From Paracoccaceae bacterium (GTDB lineage Bacteria; Pseudomonadota; Alphaproteobacteria; Rhodobacterales; Rhodobacteraceae), in assembly GCA_007134865.1 (NCBI GenBank), contig SLJW01000089.1:1-47752 (forward strand): 47,752 nt of DNA, read 5' to 3'. The notes under the pieces were generated by a model, which was not told where the DNA came from, did not search any database, and worked only from the letters and a program-made list of their open reading frames with translations. Each line of letters starts with the position of its first letter. Position 1 is the first letter of the stretch. Both the position numbers and the translations under genes were made by a program. Of this stretch, positions 20,580 to 29,466 are shown in pieces.

Positions 20580-22115
20580 TCAGTCGAGGCAGGCCCGATG
20601 CAGGTTGATGCGGCTGTCCGGGCTGGGCGACCAGTTGCTCAGCCGGGTCGAGACGCCGTAGATATCCTGTGGAACCCAGAGATAGACATAGGGCACTTCG
20701 GCATTCACGAGGGCTTCCGCCTGCTGGTAGAGTTCCCCACGGCGCTCGCGGTCCAGCTCGGCCCCGGCCTCGTCGAGAAGCGCATCGAGTTCGGGGTTGG
20801 AATAGCCCGCCGAATTGCCGCGATCATTGGTCCTGTGCGTCGGCACGAAGATGTCGAACGGATCCAGCGTCGAGTTGCCCCAGGAGGTCAGATACATGTC
20901 GCCCTCCTTCTCGCCGCCCTGCGTGCGCCATTTCTGGGTCAGAAGCGTGCCTTCGCCCACTTGCACCTGTGTCGTGATCCCGGCGTTGGTCAGGAGCGAG
21001 GCAATCGCCTCGGCCGTGTCGCGCAGCGCACCCTCGGTGTCGAGCGTGACCGAGATTCCGTCAGGATAACCCGCCTCGGCCAGAAGCTCGCGCGACCGCT
21101 CCGGGTTGAATTCATACTCGGGCAGATCAGGATTCTTGCCAAAGGCATCGGGGCTCATGATGCCGTCGATCTTGGTCGCCGTGCCGCCGAGGATGCGGTC
21201 GATGATCAGATCGCGGTCAATCGCATGGGCCACGGCTTGACGCACGCGGACATCATCGAAGATATCGCCTTCGTTGTTCATCGCAAGGAAGAAGCTGCGC
21301 GTGCCATTGACGGTCATGACCTGCGCATTGGGGCTGTTCTCGACCTGATTCATCGAATGCGGCGGCAACTCGTTGATGATATGAACATCGCCCGACAGAA
21401 GTGCCGCCACGCGTGAGGCCGATTCCGGGATGACCTGGAAGATCACGCGCTCGACACAGGCCGGTCCTGCTTCCGGAATGCCGGTGGCGCCACCGTAATA
21501 GTCGTCAAACCTCTCGAGAATGACCGAGTCGCCACGCCGCCAATCCGCCAGGCGGAAGGGGCCTGCGCCCATCGCCTGCGTGGCCATCCCGGCCGAGCCA
21601 ACTTCCTCGACATGGGCTTGCGAGACGATCTGCTGATGCGGCAGCATCGCGGGCAGCAGAGGCCACGGCTCGCTCAGCGTAATGCGAATGGTGCTGTCAT
21701 CGACAATCTCGACCGACTCGACCGGCCCCAGCAGACTGCCGCGCGGGCTGGTCTGACCATCGCCCATCCCGCCTTCGAGGATCACGCGGTCGAGCGTGAA
21801 TTTCACATCTTCCACGGTCAGGCTGGAGCCGTCATGGAAGGTGATGCCCGAGCGGATGGTGAAATCATAGACGGTCGGCGAGACTTGCGTGTAGCTCTCC
21901 GCGATTTCAGGGTGGATCTGCATATCCGAAGAGCGCGTGAGGATGCCGTCATAGATGTTGCGGATGATGGTTTCGGTTTCGCGGTTGCGGTGATTGGCCG
22001 GGTCCAGCGTGTCTGCATCGCGGGTAAAGCCGACAACCAGCTCCTGTGCCTGGACGGCCGGGGCCATACAGAGCGCGATGGCTGAAGCGACAATAGTTCG
22101 GTGTATGACTTTCAT
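20580..22115 (-). CDS. Peptide-type ABC transporter substrate-binding protein (SBP_bac_5)
   Basis: This 511-residue periplasmic binding protein of the DppA/OppA family has a signal peptide MKVIHRTIVASAIALCMAPA ending at VQA-QE. It contains VGFTRDADTLDPANHR, the YDGILTRSSDMQIHPEIAES region and VYDFTIRSGITFHDGSSLT, the family signature. GGGAGACC precedes the ATG. It is the first gene of the sigma-54 unit running to the activator at 14413. It lacks the N-terminal lipid-attachment Cys, so the protein is soluble. Its ligand is unknown; the co-transcribed C45 enzyme points to a peptide-like or N-acylated compound. Confidence 0.92.
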   Translation of the reverse strand: MKVIHRTIVASAIALCMAPAVQAQELVVGFTRDADTLDPANHRNRETETIIRNIYDGILTRSSDMQIHPEIAESYTQVSPTVYDFTIRSGITFHDGSSLTVEDVKFTLDRVILEGGMGDGQTSPRGSLLGPVESVEIVDDSTIRITLSEPWPLLPAMLPHQQIVSQAHVEEVGSAGMATQAMGAGPFRLADWRRGDSVILERFDDYYGGATGIPEAGPACVERVIFQVIPESASRVAALLSGDVHIINELPPHSMNQVENSPNAQVMTVNGTRSFFLAMNNEGDIFDDVRVRQAVAHAIDRDLIIDRILGGTATKIDGIMSPDAFGKNPDLPEYEFNPERSRELLAEAGYPDGISVTLDTEGALRDTAEAIASLLTNAGITTQVQVGEGTLLTQKWRTQGGEKEGDMYLTSWGNSTLDPFDIFVPTHRTNDRGNSAGYSNPELDALLDEAGAELDRERRGELYQQAEALVNAEVPYVYLWVPQDIYGVSTRLSNWSPSPDSRINLHRACLD

Positions 22116-22201
22116 ATTTCCGAGGTCTCCCTGTTGCTCCTGCCGACCATATTGGCCGACCGGGTTGAACGGCAGGTGCGTGTAACACCTGCACCAATCT
22201 C

Positions 22202-22218
22202 ATGCAGCATTCATGCCA
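22202..22218 (-). promoter_or_regulatory. Sigma-54 (-24/-12) promoter of the peptide importer operon
   Basis: On the minus strand the sequence is TTGGCATGAATGCTGCAT minus its first base: GG and GC are ten bases apart as required. It aligns with the promoter at 14266-14281 at TGGCA, AA, GCTGCATG. It lies about 87 bp before the binding-protein start. A short inverted repeat AACAA-TACT-TTGTT (22259-22272) upstream could be part of an activator site, but this is weak. Confidence 0.75.
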
Positions 22219-22345
22219 AAAATTCAGCACGCGTGTCTAAGAGAAATTAACACACAAAAACAATACTTTGTTGATAGGGTGCCGGTAATTTGAAACCATC
22301 GAGATATTCCCGCATTGCGCGCGCTACACGCGGCAGCGTGGATTT

Positions 22346-23692
22346 TCACTCATTGTCTGCGCGCTGCATCTGTCGGGTTGTCCGGTATCTGGCGCGGCGG
22401 GCGCGCGACGATGCAAGTCCCATGGCGTCGCGATATTTGGCGATTGTGCGTCTGGCAACCTGGATGCCCTCGGTGCCGAGGTTTCCTGCCAGCGCCGCGT
22501 CGTTGAGAGGCGCCTCAGGATTTTCGGCTTCGATCAGTTCACGCAGGCGCAGGCGGACACGTTCTGCAGACACCTCCTCGGCATCTCCAGCGCCTTTCAG
22601 AGCAGCGCTGAAGAACCGCGCGAGCGGCACAGTACCCTTGGGCGTCTGCACCAGGATCGCATTGGCCACTCGGCCGACAGTGGTTTCATGCAAGCCCGCC
22701 TTGTCCGCGGCCTGTGCGCGGGTCAATGGTCGCAGCCCCGCGACACCCTTCTCCAGATACTCCGATTGCAGCGCGATTACTGCGCCGACCACTTTCAGCA
22801 CAGTGGCATTGCGCCGTGATACCGCGCGCATAATCCAGCGCGCCTCATCGCGCGCGACCTCGAAGGCGGCATCGCTGCCAATGCCTTCAGCACCCGTGCG
22901 CAGGGTGATCTCCGGGGCGGTAGACTTGTTCAGTTCGATCCGCCAGCCATCCTCTCCGGAGCGTTCGATGATCACGTCTGGCGGGCGGATCGGCGCGTCG
23001 TCGGGGGCAAAGACAAGCCCGGGCTTCGGATCGAGGCTGCGGATCTTGTTGATCAACGCAAGGATCTCGGTTGTGCTTGTGGCGCAAAGCTCTGCCAGAG
23101 TGTCGATCTTGCCACGTGCGATCAGGTCGAGATGGGCCAGCAGCATATCCATGGCCGGGCTGAGTATCCCGCGCTCGTGCGCCTGAAGCCGGAGGCATTC
23201 GGACAGATCGCGCGCGAAAATCCCGGCGGGTTCGATCTGTTGCAGCCGCGACAGAATGCGCTCGGCTTCGGTAAGGGAGCATTCTGCACGCGCGGCCAAG
23301 ACACCAAGTGGCTCGCCCAACCAGCCCGTTGGCTCCAGCGCTTCCGCAATGATGCTGGCGATACGGGTTTCCTCGGTGCTGCGAAAGGCAAGGCCGATCT
23401 CGGTCGCCACATGCGCACGCAGGCTCGCATCAGGGGCCGCAAGACGCGTCTGCGTCAGGTCGGTTCCAGCAGGTGACGCCGTTGCAGGCTGGGCAGGCAC
23501 GGGATCATTGAGGGATGGTGGCGGTAACGTGTTCAGGACAAGCGCGGGGTTCGTCTGCGCCATGGTCCTGAGTCGACGGCTGAGAGCGAGATTGTCGATC
23601 TTGAGAAAATCGATGGCCTGACGTAACGTCCCGGTCATGGCAAGGCGTCGTGCCGGGCGCATTTCCAGATGCTGTCGCGTGGTTGTTTGCAT
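22346..23692 (-). CDS. rpoN: RNA polymerase sigma-54 factor (RpoN paralogue)
   Basis: This 448-residue protein has the sigma-54 layout. A short glutamine-poor region I (RRLAMTGTLRQAIDFLKIDN) is followed by a variable acidic linker, the core-binding domain (LEPTGWLGEPLGVLA, IEPAGIFARDLSECL) and the DNA-binding domain with the RpoN box ARRTIAKYRDAMGL near residues 413-426, ahead of a basic tail. The usual box is ARRTVAKYRE, so it is slightly divergent. The start is ATG 23692; a TTG six bases upstream is less likely. The usual rpoN neighbours (lptB, hpf, ptsN) are absent, which marks it as an extra copy. Directly downstream lies a sigma-54 promoter driving the importer, so it is likely dedicated to this locus. 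Confidence 0.92.
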   Translation of the reverse strand: MQTTTRQHLEMRPARRLAMTGTLRQAIDFLKIDNLALSRRLRTMAQTNPALVLNTLPPPSLNDPVPAQPATASPAGTDLTQTRLAAPDASLRAHVATEIGLAFRSTEETRIASIIAEALEPTGWLGEPLGVLAARAECSLTEAERILSRLQQIEPAGIFARDLSECLRLQAHERGILSPAMDMLLAHLDLIARGKIDTLAELCATSTTEILALINKIRSLDPKPGLVFAPDDAPIRPPDVIIERSGEDGWRIELNKSTAPEITLRTGAEGIGSDAAFEVARDEARWIMRAVSRRNATVLKVVGAVIALQSEYLEKGVAGLRPLTRAQAADKAGLHETTVGRVANAILVQTPKGTVPLARFFSAALKGAGDAEEVSAERVRLRLRELIEAENPEAPLNDAALAGNLGTEGIQVARRTIAKYRDAMGLASSRARRARYRTTRQMQRADNE

Positions 23693-24074
23693 TTGCAAAG
23701 CTTGAGACGACCGTCAGAGCCGAGTCAAGGTGATGTAGCGCGTCAGTCCAGATCGACGCGCGCCAAGGCGACCCTGGAGTTGCGGCGGGCCTGACTCTCG
23801 AATGCAGTCGCTGCGATGTCAGGCTGGGCATAGCCCGCGAAATGTCCGGAGCTTCTCGGTGCTCGTGCAGATATCTTTTGTCTGGCAGCCCAGTCACGAT
23901 AGGATTGGCAGGGTAGGGAAAGCCGCCCTTACATGACGGATTTCAGCAGTTTCATGATGCGAAATAGCTCGAAATGGGATGACGGGCCGCCATGGGTTTG
24001 GCTCCCGAGCCGCGTCGTGGTAATGTAATCCCTGCAGATCAGATCTTACGCTACGGTGGCGGTCAATGCTTCGC
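23693..24074. other. Spacer upstream of rpoN paralogue
   Basis: This 382-bp stretch should hold the rpoN promoter (minus strand) near 23693-23800 and the 3' end of the sugar operon. I see no convincing promoter, no sigma-54 site, no hairpin with U-run and no supported gene. A minus-strand open frame across 23505-23897 is mostly the shadow of rpoN and lacks coding character. Confidence 0.3.
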
Positions 24075-25337
24075 CTATCCTCCCACTACCTCCAAGGTCA
24101 GGAATTCCAGCACCATCGCGGCGGTCCAGGTGAATTGCGTCCCTCCCAGGCCTTCGCCAGTCATTGGGTCATAATATTCGGCAAATCCATTCTTGTGGAT
24201 CAGGTCGAGGCTGGATCGGGTGATCGCGCTGGACGCGCCGGTTTCGCCCGCGCGCGCCAGACCATCCGCGATCATGTAATTCACCACCAGCCAGACAGGA
24301 CCGCGCCAATAGCGTTTGGCGTCAAAACCTCGGGTATTCGGCGCATGGCTGGCCACGCGGAACTTTGTGCCATGCGCCTCGATCGTGGCGGCGATGCGCG
24401 CGGCATGCACTGCGGGGATTGGCGCGAAAGCGGCCAGAAGCCCACCCGAGGACGGGCTGTCGATCAGCGCCCCCGTGACACGGTCAAGGCAGAGATACTG
24501 GCCATGGCCCTCCGACCACAGGCTGGAAAGCGCCGCCAGCCCCGTTTCGGCCATGTTGCGGTTTTCCCGCGCCAGGTCTGGCGCGCCAAGCGCATCCGCC
24601 AGATCGGCCAAGTCCAGACAAGAGCGGATCAGGATCGCATTGAAACCGGGGTCAACCACCTGAAAGGGTGAGGCGTCGTGCAGCTTCTCGGTCTGCCAGC
24701 CAAGGTCCCGAAAACGCTCCACAAGCCAGATATACCGGTCATATTGCTCTTTGGTCGGGCGGTGCGCCGGATCGGCATGTTGGGTGTCGCGCCGCGTATA
24801 GGGGGTGATGCCCTCGGTCGGCACGCGCTCGAAGGGCACATCCCAATCCACCGAATTGTCGCGGCCCGATTCCCACGGATGGATGATCGCCACGAGCCCT
24901 GTGCCTTGCGGATCGCGGGTCGCGTGAAACCAGCGATGCCAGGCGGTGATCTGCGCCAGCAACGGCCGCGCCTTGGCGCGCAGGTCCGGCGCGCTGTCCA
25001 GCAGACGTTTCAGTGCAAATCCGGCCACAGGCGGTTGCGTGATTCCGCTGGTGGGCACGGGGCGGCGACAATCCCAGATATCGGGACCGGGGAAATAGCC
25101 CTCATCAAGCGCGTGGAAGATGATATGCGGGACCATGCCGCAGGGCCATTGATGCGCGAACAGTGTCTCGATTTCGGTCAGCGCGCGGCCCGGGTCGAAA
25201 TGGCGCTGGCCGAGCGCGGTCAGGCAGGAATCCCAGTTCCACTGGAACGGATAGAGCCCCTTGGTGGGCACAGTATAACTGCCCCGGTCGTTGATCTTCA
25301 GAATCTCGATGGCAGCGGAATGCAGCGCGTCACTCAT
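24075..25337 (-). CDS. GH63 / MGH1-like glycoside hydrolase (glucosylglycerate/mannosylglycerate hydrolase-like)
   Basis: This 420-residue (alpha/alpha)6-barrel glycosidase has signature YPFQWNWDSC (29-38), then GMVPHIIFHA, IHPWESGRDNSVDW, AKRYWRGPVWLVVNYM and GGTQFTWTAAMVLEF. Length and motifs fit the mannosylglycerate/glucosylglycerate hydrolase branch of GH63, which releases sugar and glycerate from a compatible solute; other alpha-glucosidase activities are possible. There is no signal peptide, so it works in the cytoplasm on an imported compound. Its ATG overlaps the ATPase stop (ATGA at 25334-25337), making it the last gene of the importer operon. The inferred role is breakdown of an imported glycosyl osmolyte. 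Confidence 0.8.
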   Translation of the reverse strand: MSDALHSAAIEILKINDRGSYTVPTKGLYPFQWNWDSCLTALGQRHFDPGRALTEIETLFAHQWPCGMVPHIIFHALDEGYFPGPDIWDCRRPVPTSGITQPPVAGFALKRLLDSAPDLRAKARPLLAQITAWHRWFHATRDPQGTGLVAIIHPWESGRDNSVDWDVPFERVPTEGITPYTRRDTQHADPAHRPTKEQYDRYIWLVERFRDLGWQTEKLHDASPFQVVDPGFNAILIRSCLDLADLADALGAPDLARENRNMAETGLAALSSLWSEGHGQYLCLDRVTGALIDSPSSGGLLAAFAPIPAVHAARIAATIEAHGTKFRVASHAPNTRGFDAKRYWRGPVWLVVNYMIADGLARAGETGASSAITRSSLDLIHKNGFAEYYDPMTGEGLGGTQFTWTAAMVLEFLTLEVVGG

Positions 25338-26371
25338 GCGATGGCCTTTTGCGTTTCAGGATCGAACCAGCGGATGCGGTCCGGGATCGGGGCTAGGGTG
25401 ATGACCTCACCCGGCGTGATGGCACGATCGCTTTCCAGCACAGCGCGGAAGGGCTGGCCCGCGACCTGCGCAGTGATCAGCGTATGGGGCCCCAGCGGTT
25501 CGACCACGCGCACCTCGGCCTCCAGCCCGGCCTCGGCCGGGTGCATGTCCTCGGGGCGGATGGCGAATTCGGCGGCGGCGGTCTCCGGGCCCTCGAAATC
25601 CTGCCCGGCGACCTGCCAGCGCCCGTTCTCGCTGCGCTTGGCGGGCAGGAAGTTCATCGGCGGGTTGCCGATGAAACTGCCCACAAACCGCGCGGCGGGG
25701 TTGCGATAGACCTGCGTGGGCCGGTCGGCCTGCACGATATACCCGCCGTTCATCACGCTGATACGGTCGGCGAGCGACATCGCCTCGACCTGATCATGGG
25801 TGACATAGATCGTGGTGGTCTTGCTCTCGGCCAGCACGCCCTTCAACTCGGCCCGCATCTCCAGCCGCAAGAGCGCGTCGAGGTTCGAGAGCGGCTCGTC
25901 CATCAGGATAACGTCCGGCTCCATCGCCAGCGCGCGGGCCACGGCAACCCGCTGGCGCTGCCCGCCTGAAAGCTCGCCCGAGTAGCGCTTGAGCAACTGT
26001 TCGATATGCATCAATTCGGCAGTGCGCGTGACCCGCCGCGTGACCTCGGCCTGCGGCAGCTTCGCCATGCGCAGGCCAAAGGCGATATTCTCGAAGACCG
26101 TCAGATGCGGGAACACAGCGTAATTCTGGAACACCATGGCAATCCCGCGCTCGCGCGGAGGCAGGTGATCCACACGCCGGTCGCCGATCCAGACCTCGCC
26201 ATGCGTCGGCGTCTCCAGCCCGGCGATGATGCGCAGAAGTGTGGTCTTGCCGCAGCCCGAGGCCCCCAGAAGAACCATGAATTCCTGATCTGCAATTGTC
26301 AGATCGACCGAATGCAGTGCTGTGAAGGCCCCGAAGCTCTTGGCCACACCCTTGATGACAATCTCGGCCAT
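25334..26371 (-). CDS. Sugar ABC transporter ATP-binding protein (MalK/UgpC type)
   Basis: This 345-residue ATPase has Walker A GASGCGKTT, AMVFQNYAVFPHLTV Q-loop, LSGGQRQRVAVARAL, Walker B DVILMDEPLSNLDA, IYVTHDQVEAMSLADRI and a C-terminal OB/TOBE regulatory domain (FAIRPEDMHP). This is the standard layout of CUT1 sugar importers. I start at ATG 26371 because GGGAGGGGCC precedes it; the upstream in-frame part overlaps the permease stop. It sits 13 bp after the second permease gene and overlaps the hydrolase gene. Confidence 0.92.
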   Translation of the reverse strand: MAEIVIKGVAKSFGAFTALHSVDLTIADQEFMVLLGASGCGKTTLLRIIAGLETPTHGEVWIGDRRVDHLPPRERGIAMVFQNYAVFPHLTVFENIAFGLRMAKLPQAEVTRRVTRTAELMHIEQLLKRYSGELSGGQRQRVAVARALAMEPDVILMDEPLSNLDALLRLEMRAELKGVLAESKTTTIYVTHDQVEAMSLADRISVMNGGYIVQADRPTQVYRNPAARFVGSFIGNPPMNFLPAKRSENGRWQVAGQDFEGPETAAAEFAIRPEDMHPAEAGLEAEVRVVEPLGPHTLITAQVAGQPFRAVLESDRAITPGEVITLAPIPDRIRWFDPETQKAIA

Positions 26372-26384
26372 TGGCCCCTCCCTT

Positions 26385-27227
26385 CTAACGGTTTGCGATG
26401 CCCCACATCGCGAACAGATATTTTCGCACGGCAAAGATGAAGATCAGCGCCGGCATGACCAGCGCCACCCCGCCCGCGAATTTCAGCGGCAGCGGCGAGA
26501 CATTGAGCGATTGCAGCAGAAACGCCGTCAGCGTGCGGTTCTCGATGGTCAGGACAGCCGCCGCAAACACCTCGTTCCACGAGATGACAAAGGCGAAGAC
26601 TGCGCTTGCCATGATACCTGGCAAGGCCAGTGGCAACACCACCTTGATCACTGCCTGCAGCCGGTTGCACCCCAAGGTCCAGGCCGCCTCCTCGAGCTCG
26701 ACCGGGATGCCCGAGAAGAGCGAGAAGGTGATCAGCACCGCGAAGGGCAGCGCCAGCATCGTATGCACCAGTGCGAGGCCGAGAACGGTGTCATCCAGCC
26801 CCGTGCGGATGAACATGACCGCCAATGGCAGCGCCAACAGCGGTAACGGGAAGGCGCGGGTCATGATGACCAGAATGCGGAAGAACTCCTTGCCCGGAAA
26901 ATCGAACCGCGTCAGCGCGTAGCCAGCCGGTGCTCCCATCCCGATGGAGAGCACCATGGTCAAGACCGCCACCTTGACCGAATTCCAGAGCGCCGCGGTG
27001 ACACCCTGAAAATTCCAAAAGAACTGCAGAGAGGCCAGATCGAAGCTTGGCCAGAAACGCTTGGGGAAACTGGTCACTTCGGATGGCGCAGAGAGCGCGT
27101 TGACGAACAGAAACCAGATAGGCACCAGCACCCACAGCACCAATAGCGCGATGCCGGCCCAGAACACGAACCGGCCTGCGCGATGCACATCCTCCTCACG
27201 CGGTGCGGCAATGGTCACGTCACTCAT
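26385..27227 (-). CDS. Sugar ABC transporter permease (CUT1, MalG type)
   Basis: This 280-residue permease has about six membrane segments. LVLWVLVPIWFLFVNALSAP is the first helix, with a short periplasmic region before PAGYALTRFDFPGKEFFRIL, and EEAAWTLGCNRLQAVIKVVLP is the EAA coupling motif. The ATG at 27227 overlaps the stop of the upstream permease (ATGA). A longer open frame upstream is only overlap with the neighbouring gene. With the 280-residue MalF-type partner it forms the sugar channel. Confidence 0.9.
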   Translation of the reverse strand: MSDVTIAAPREEDVHRAGRFVFWAGIALLVLWVLVPIWFLFVNALSAPSEVTSFPKRFWPSFDLASLQFFWNFQGVTAALWNSVKVAVLTMVLSIGMGAPAGYALTRFDFPGKEFFRILVIMTRAFPLPLLALPLAVMFIRTGLDDTVLGLALVHTMLALPFAVLITFSLFSGIPVELEEAAWTLGCNRLQAVIKVVLPLALPGIMASAVFAFVISWNEVFAAAVLTIENRTLTAFLLQSLNVSPLPLKFAGGVALVMPALIFIFAVRKYLFAMWGIANR

Positions 27228-28066
27228 ATCCGGGCTCCTTTCGGCACATGCAATAGCCGCAGCACCACCAGCGAAAACGCCACTGACAGCCCGAGGATCA
27301 CCATCGCATAGGCTGCCGCGACGCCCCGGTCCTGCAACTGGAACTGCCACTGGAAGGTCTCGCCCATCAGCACCGGCAGTGTGGTGCCGCCCAGCGCCAC
27401 CACCACGGCGAAGACCTCGAAGGCCATTAGGATGCGCAGGATCAGCGCTGTCTGCAGGCTGGGTCGCAGCAGGGGTAGCGTAACCTTGGTGAAGCGCTGC
27501 CAGCGCGAGGCGCCAAACACCTCCGCCGCCTCGTTGTATTCTTTCGGGATCAACCCCATTCCGGCGACAATGATCACCATCATGATCGCCGTCGCGCGCC
27601 AGATCTCGGCCAGACAGACCGCCAGGAAGATCACCCACAGGCTCTGATAGCCCAGGAAAAGCTGTGGTCGGTCGATCACGCCCATCGCGTGCAGAATGGA
27701 ATTGAGAAAGCCCGATTGTTCAAAGATCGCGAGCCAGATCAGCCCGGCAGCCAGATCGGAAATCCCCAGCGGGATGGCGAAGATATACAAGAGCCCCGAG
27801 CGCCCGGTCTTCAGCTTCTGCACCACCGAGGCCATGGTCAGCGCCATGATCAACTGCACCGGCACCACGATCGCCGCCAGCCAGACCGTGTTCCAGAAGG
27901 CCTGAGAGAATTTCCAATGCCCGGTCATGCGGCTGAAATTCTCGGTGGTCCACTCCCCGCCACGGGTCAGGCTCTCCACCACGACCAGTCCGAAGGGATA
28001 GAAGAAGAAGGCCAGCAGAAACAGCGACGCCGGCAGCAGCAGCAAATAGGGCAGTGCGCGTGCCAT
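27224..28066 (-). CDS. Sugar ABC transporter permease (CUT1, MalF type)
   Basis: This 280-residue permease opens with MARALPYLLLLPASLFLLAF, the usual first helix of MalF/UgpA-like subunits. It includes TVWLAAIVVPVQLIMALTMA and the coupling motif EAAEVFGASRWQRFTKVTLP. GGAGAGGAG precedes the ATG at 28066. It follows the binding-protein gene after 108 bp that hold a repeat element and a strong hairpin, and overlaps the next permease. Confidence 0.9.
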   Translation of the reverse strand: MARALPYLLLLPASLFLLAFFFYPFGLVVVESLTRGGEWTTENFSRMTGHWKFSQAFWNTVWLAAIVVPVQLIMALTMASVVQKLKTGRSGLLYIFAIPLGISDLAAGLIWLAIFEQSGFLNSILHAMGVIDRPQLFLGYQSLWVIFLAVCLAEIWRATAIMMVIIVAGMGLIPKEYNEAAEVFGASRWQRFTKVTLPLLRPSLQTALILRILMAFEVFAVVVALGGTTLPVLMGETFQWQFQLQDRGVAAAYAMVILGLSVAFSLVVLRLLHVPKGARI

Positions 28067-28100
28067 CGCGACTCCTCTCCGGGGCAGAGCAGGTCATGCC

Positions 28101-28155
28101 CTCATTTTCTTGCCGAAAATACTCGCGGGGGGTCAGGGGGGCGGCAGCCCCCCTG
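28101..28155 (+). repeat. Dispersed repeat (copy A) with GC-rich stem-loop
   Basis: The core CATTTTCTTGC-N-GAAAATACTC-N2-GGGGGG (28103-28132) matches, in inverted orientation, the core at 30722-30758 with small changes. Next to it CAGGGGGG-CGGCAG-CCCCCCTG (28134-28155) forms an 8-bp stem. It lies between a binding-protein and a permease gene, where it may act as an intercistronic mRNA structure. It resembles short palindromic repeats that litter Rhodobacterales intergenic DNA. Confidence 0.55.
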
Positions 28156-28174
28156 CCTTGCCTTGAAGAAGCCG

Positions 28175-29434
28175 TCAGTTCACCGGGCAGGCACCGTCGG
28201 ACATCGCATCCGGCGCCCAGCAAGGCGCCTCCGCCTCTTCGATCAGACGGCGCAGGGCCTCTGCCTGATCATCCAGAACCGCGCGGATGGGCTGACGCGC
28301 CAGAACGATCCGCTCGAACGTATCGGCATAGATCTGGTTGAATTGGCCACCCAGCGCCCCCAGCCCGACCGGCAACAGCGCGGGCAGGGCATCATCGGCA
28401 CCGGACATGGCCGCAATCGCAGCCCCTGCGGCCTGCACCGACGGCGGCATGTCATCGGGCAGTTCCACATCGATCACCGGGAAGAAATTGGTCGCACGCA
28501 GCGTGGCGATCTGGGTCTCCGGCTCCAGCAGGTAGTTTATCAACGCCATGGAGGCATCCATGTCCGGTGCCGTTGTCGGCACAGCAACCCCTGCCAGCAC
28601 CGGCATGAATCCGCGGCCAGCCGGGCCCGAAGGGGCCGGGAAGGCCACGAAATCATCGGGGCGTTCATTGAAGGCATCGGCCAGACGCGCCGTATGGTCG
28701 AACACCACCCAAGCATCGCCCGAGATCAACTGCTCCTGCATGAAGCTGAAATTGGTCGATGCCGGGTTGGTATGTGTCCAAAGCTCCAGAAACGCCTCCC
28801 AGGCCTGCTCTGCGGCCTCGGACCGGAACTCGGTCACCATCGAGCCCGTGAAGGAGGGCAGCATGTAACCCTGGAAGAAGCGATGCTTCAGGCCCTGCGG
28901 CCCGGCAGGAAAGCCGAAACGTGGCTCGCCGCTTTCGCGGTGCATGTTGCCCGCCCATTCGATCAGCTCGTCATAGCTCAGCGCCATCAGATCCGCGCCC
29001 TCGGGCAGATATTCCAGCGCGTCGCGATGCGCGGCCATCACGAAACTCGCCTGCATCCAGGGGATGTATTTCTGCTCATCAGTCTCGAGCCGCCCCAGTT
29101 CCACGAAACCGGGCGCCACGGCGCTCACATCCACTGCCGAGAGGTCCGCCAGCCCTTCAACCAAGGGTGTGAAATTGCCATGCAGCGCCCCCAGCACGCC
29201 GATGCGCCCCGAACCGGCCTGCAATTCGGCCTCAAGCCGCGTCTGCCACGGGCCTTCATCCGATGGCTCGAATGTCACGGCGCCGTCAAAGCCCGCGAGC
29301 ACCTGTTCGCGCATCGCCTGAGTTTCCTCGATGGGGCGCGCCTGGGTGGACCAGAACAGGGTTTCTGCCGCTAGAGATGTCGATATTAAAGCGCTTGCAG
29401 TCGCAAGAAAGGCAAGTTTCAGTCCGGATTTCAT
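28175..29434 (-). CDS. Sugar ABC transporter substrate-binding protein (SBP_bac_1)
   Basis: This 419-residue periplasmic binding protein has a signal peptide MKSGLKLAFLATASALISTS ending near LAA-ET. Then follow TLFWSTQARPIEETQAMREQ and the family elements YIPWMQASFVMAAHRDALEY and FVAFPAPSGPAGRGFMPVLAG. GGGAGGAAG precedes the ATG. It is the first structural gene of the importer, 32 bp behind the LacI gene. An operator-like palindrome for the neighbouring LacI protein lies inside its signal-peptide codons (29386-29399). The ligand is inferred from the linked GH63 enzyme to be a glycosyl-glycerate, glycosyl-glycerol or related alpha-glycoside. Confidence 0.88.
   Translation of the reverse strand: MKSGLKLAFLATASALISTSLAAETLFWSTQARPIEETQAMREQVLAGFDGAVTFEPSDEGPWQTRLEAELQAGSGRIGVLGALHGNFTPLVEGLADLSAVDVSAVAPGFVELGRLETDEQKYIPWMQASFVMAAHRDALEYLPEGADLMALSYDELIEWAGNMHRESGEPRFGFPAGPQGLKHRFFQGYMLPSFTGSMVTEFRSEAAEQAWEAFLELWTHTNPASTNFSFMQEQLISGDAWVVFDHTARLADAFNERPDDFVAFPAPSGPAGRGFMPVLAGVAVPTTAPDMDASMALINYLLEPETQIATLRATNFFPVIDVELPDDMPPSVQAAGAAIAAMSGADDALPALLPVGLGALGGQFNQIYADTFERIVLARQPIRAVLDDQAEALRRLIEEAEAPCWAPDAMSDGACPVN
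29386..29399. promoter_or_regulatory. Intragenic LacI-type operator in the binding-protein gene
   Basis: TTAAAGCGCTTGCA contains the palindromic core AAGCGCTT. It is the near mirror copy of the site TGCAAGCGCTTTAA at 30551-30564. It falls 35-48 bp inside the binding-protein coding sequence, about 1.15 kb from the upstream pair, a spacing that would allow DNA looping or a transcriptional roadblock. Confidence 0.6.
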
Positions 29435-29466
29435 ATGGTCTTCCTCCCGTTATATAGTCTTGAAGG

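Noticed and set aside
19680-21416. A plus-strand open frame of about 578 codons across the DppB and binding-protein genes
   Set aside because: Antisense to two recognised genes and without motifs or ribosome site.
23693-23897. Possible sigma-54 site or autoregulatory element upstream of rpoN
   Set aside because: No GG/GC pair with ten-base spacing in promoter context was found on the minus strand.
27689-29374. A plus-strand open frame of about 561 codons opposite the sugar permease and binding-protein genes
   Set aside because: Shadow of conserved genes; no domain content.
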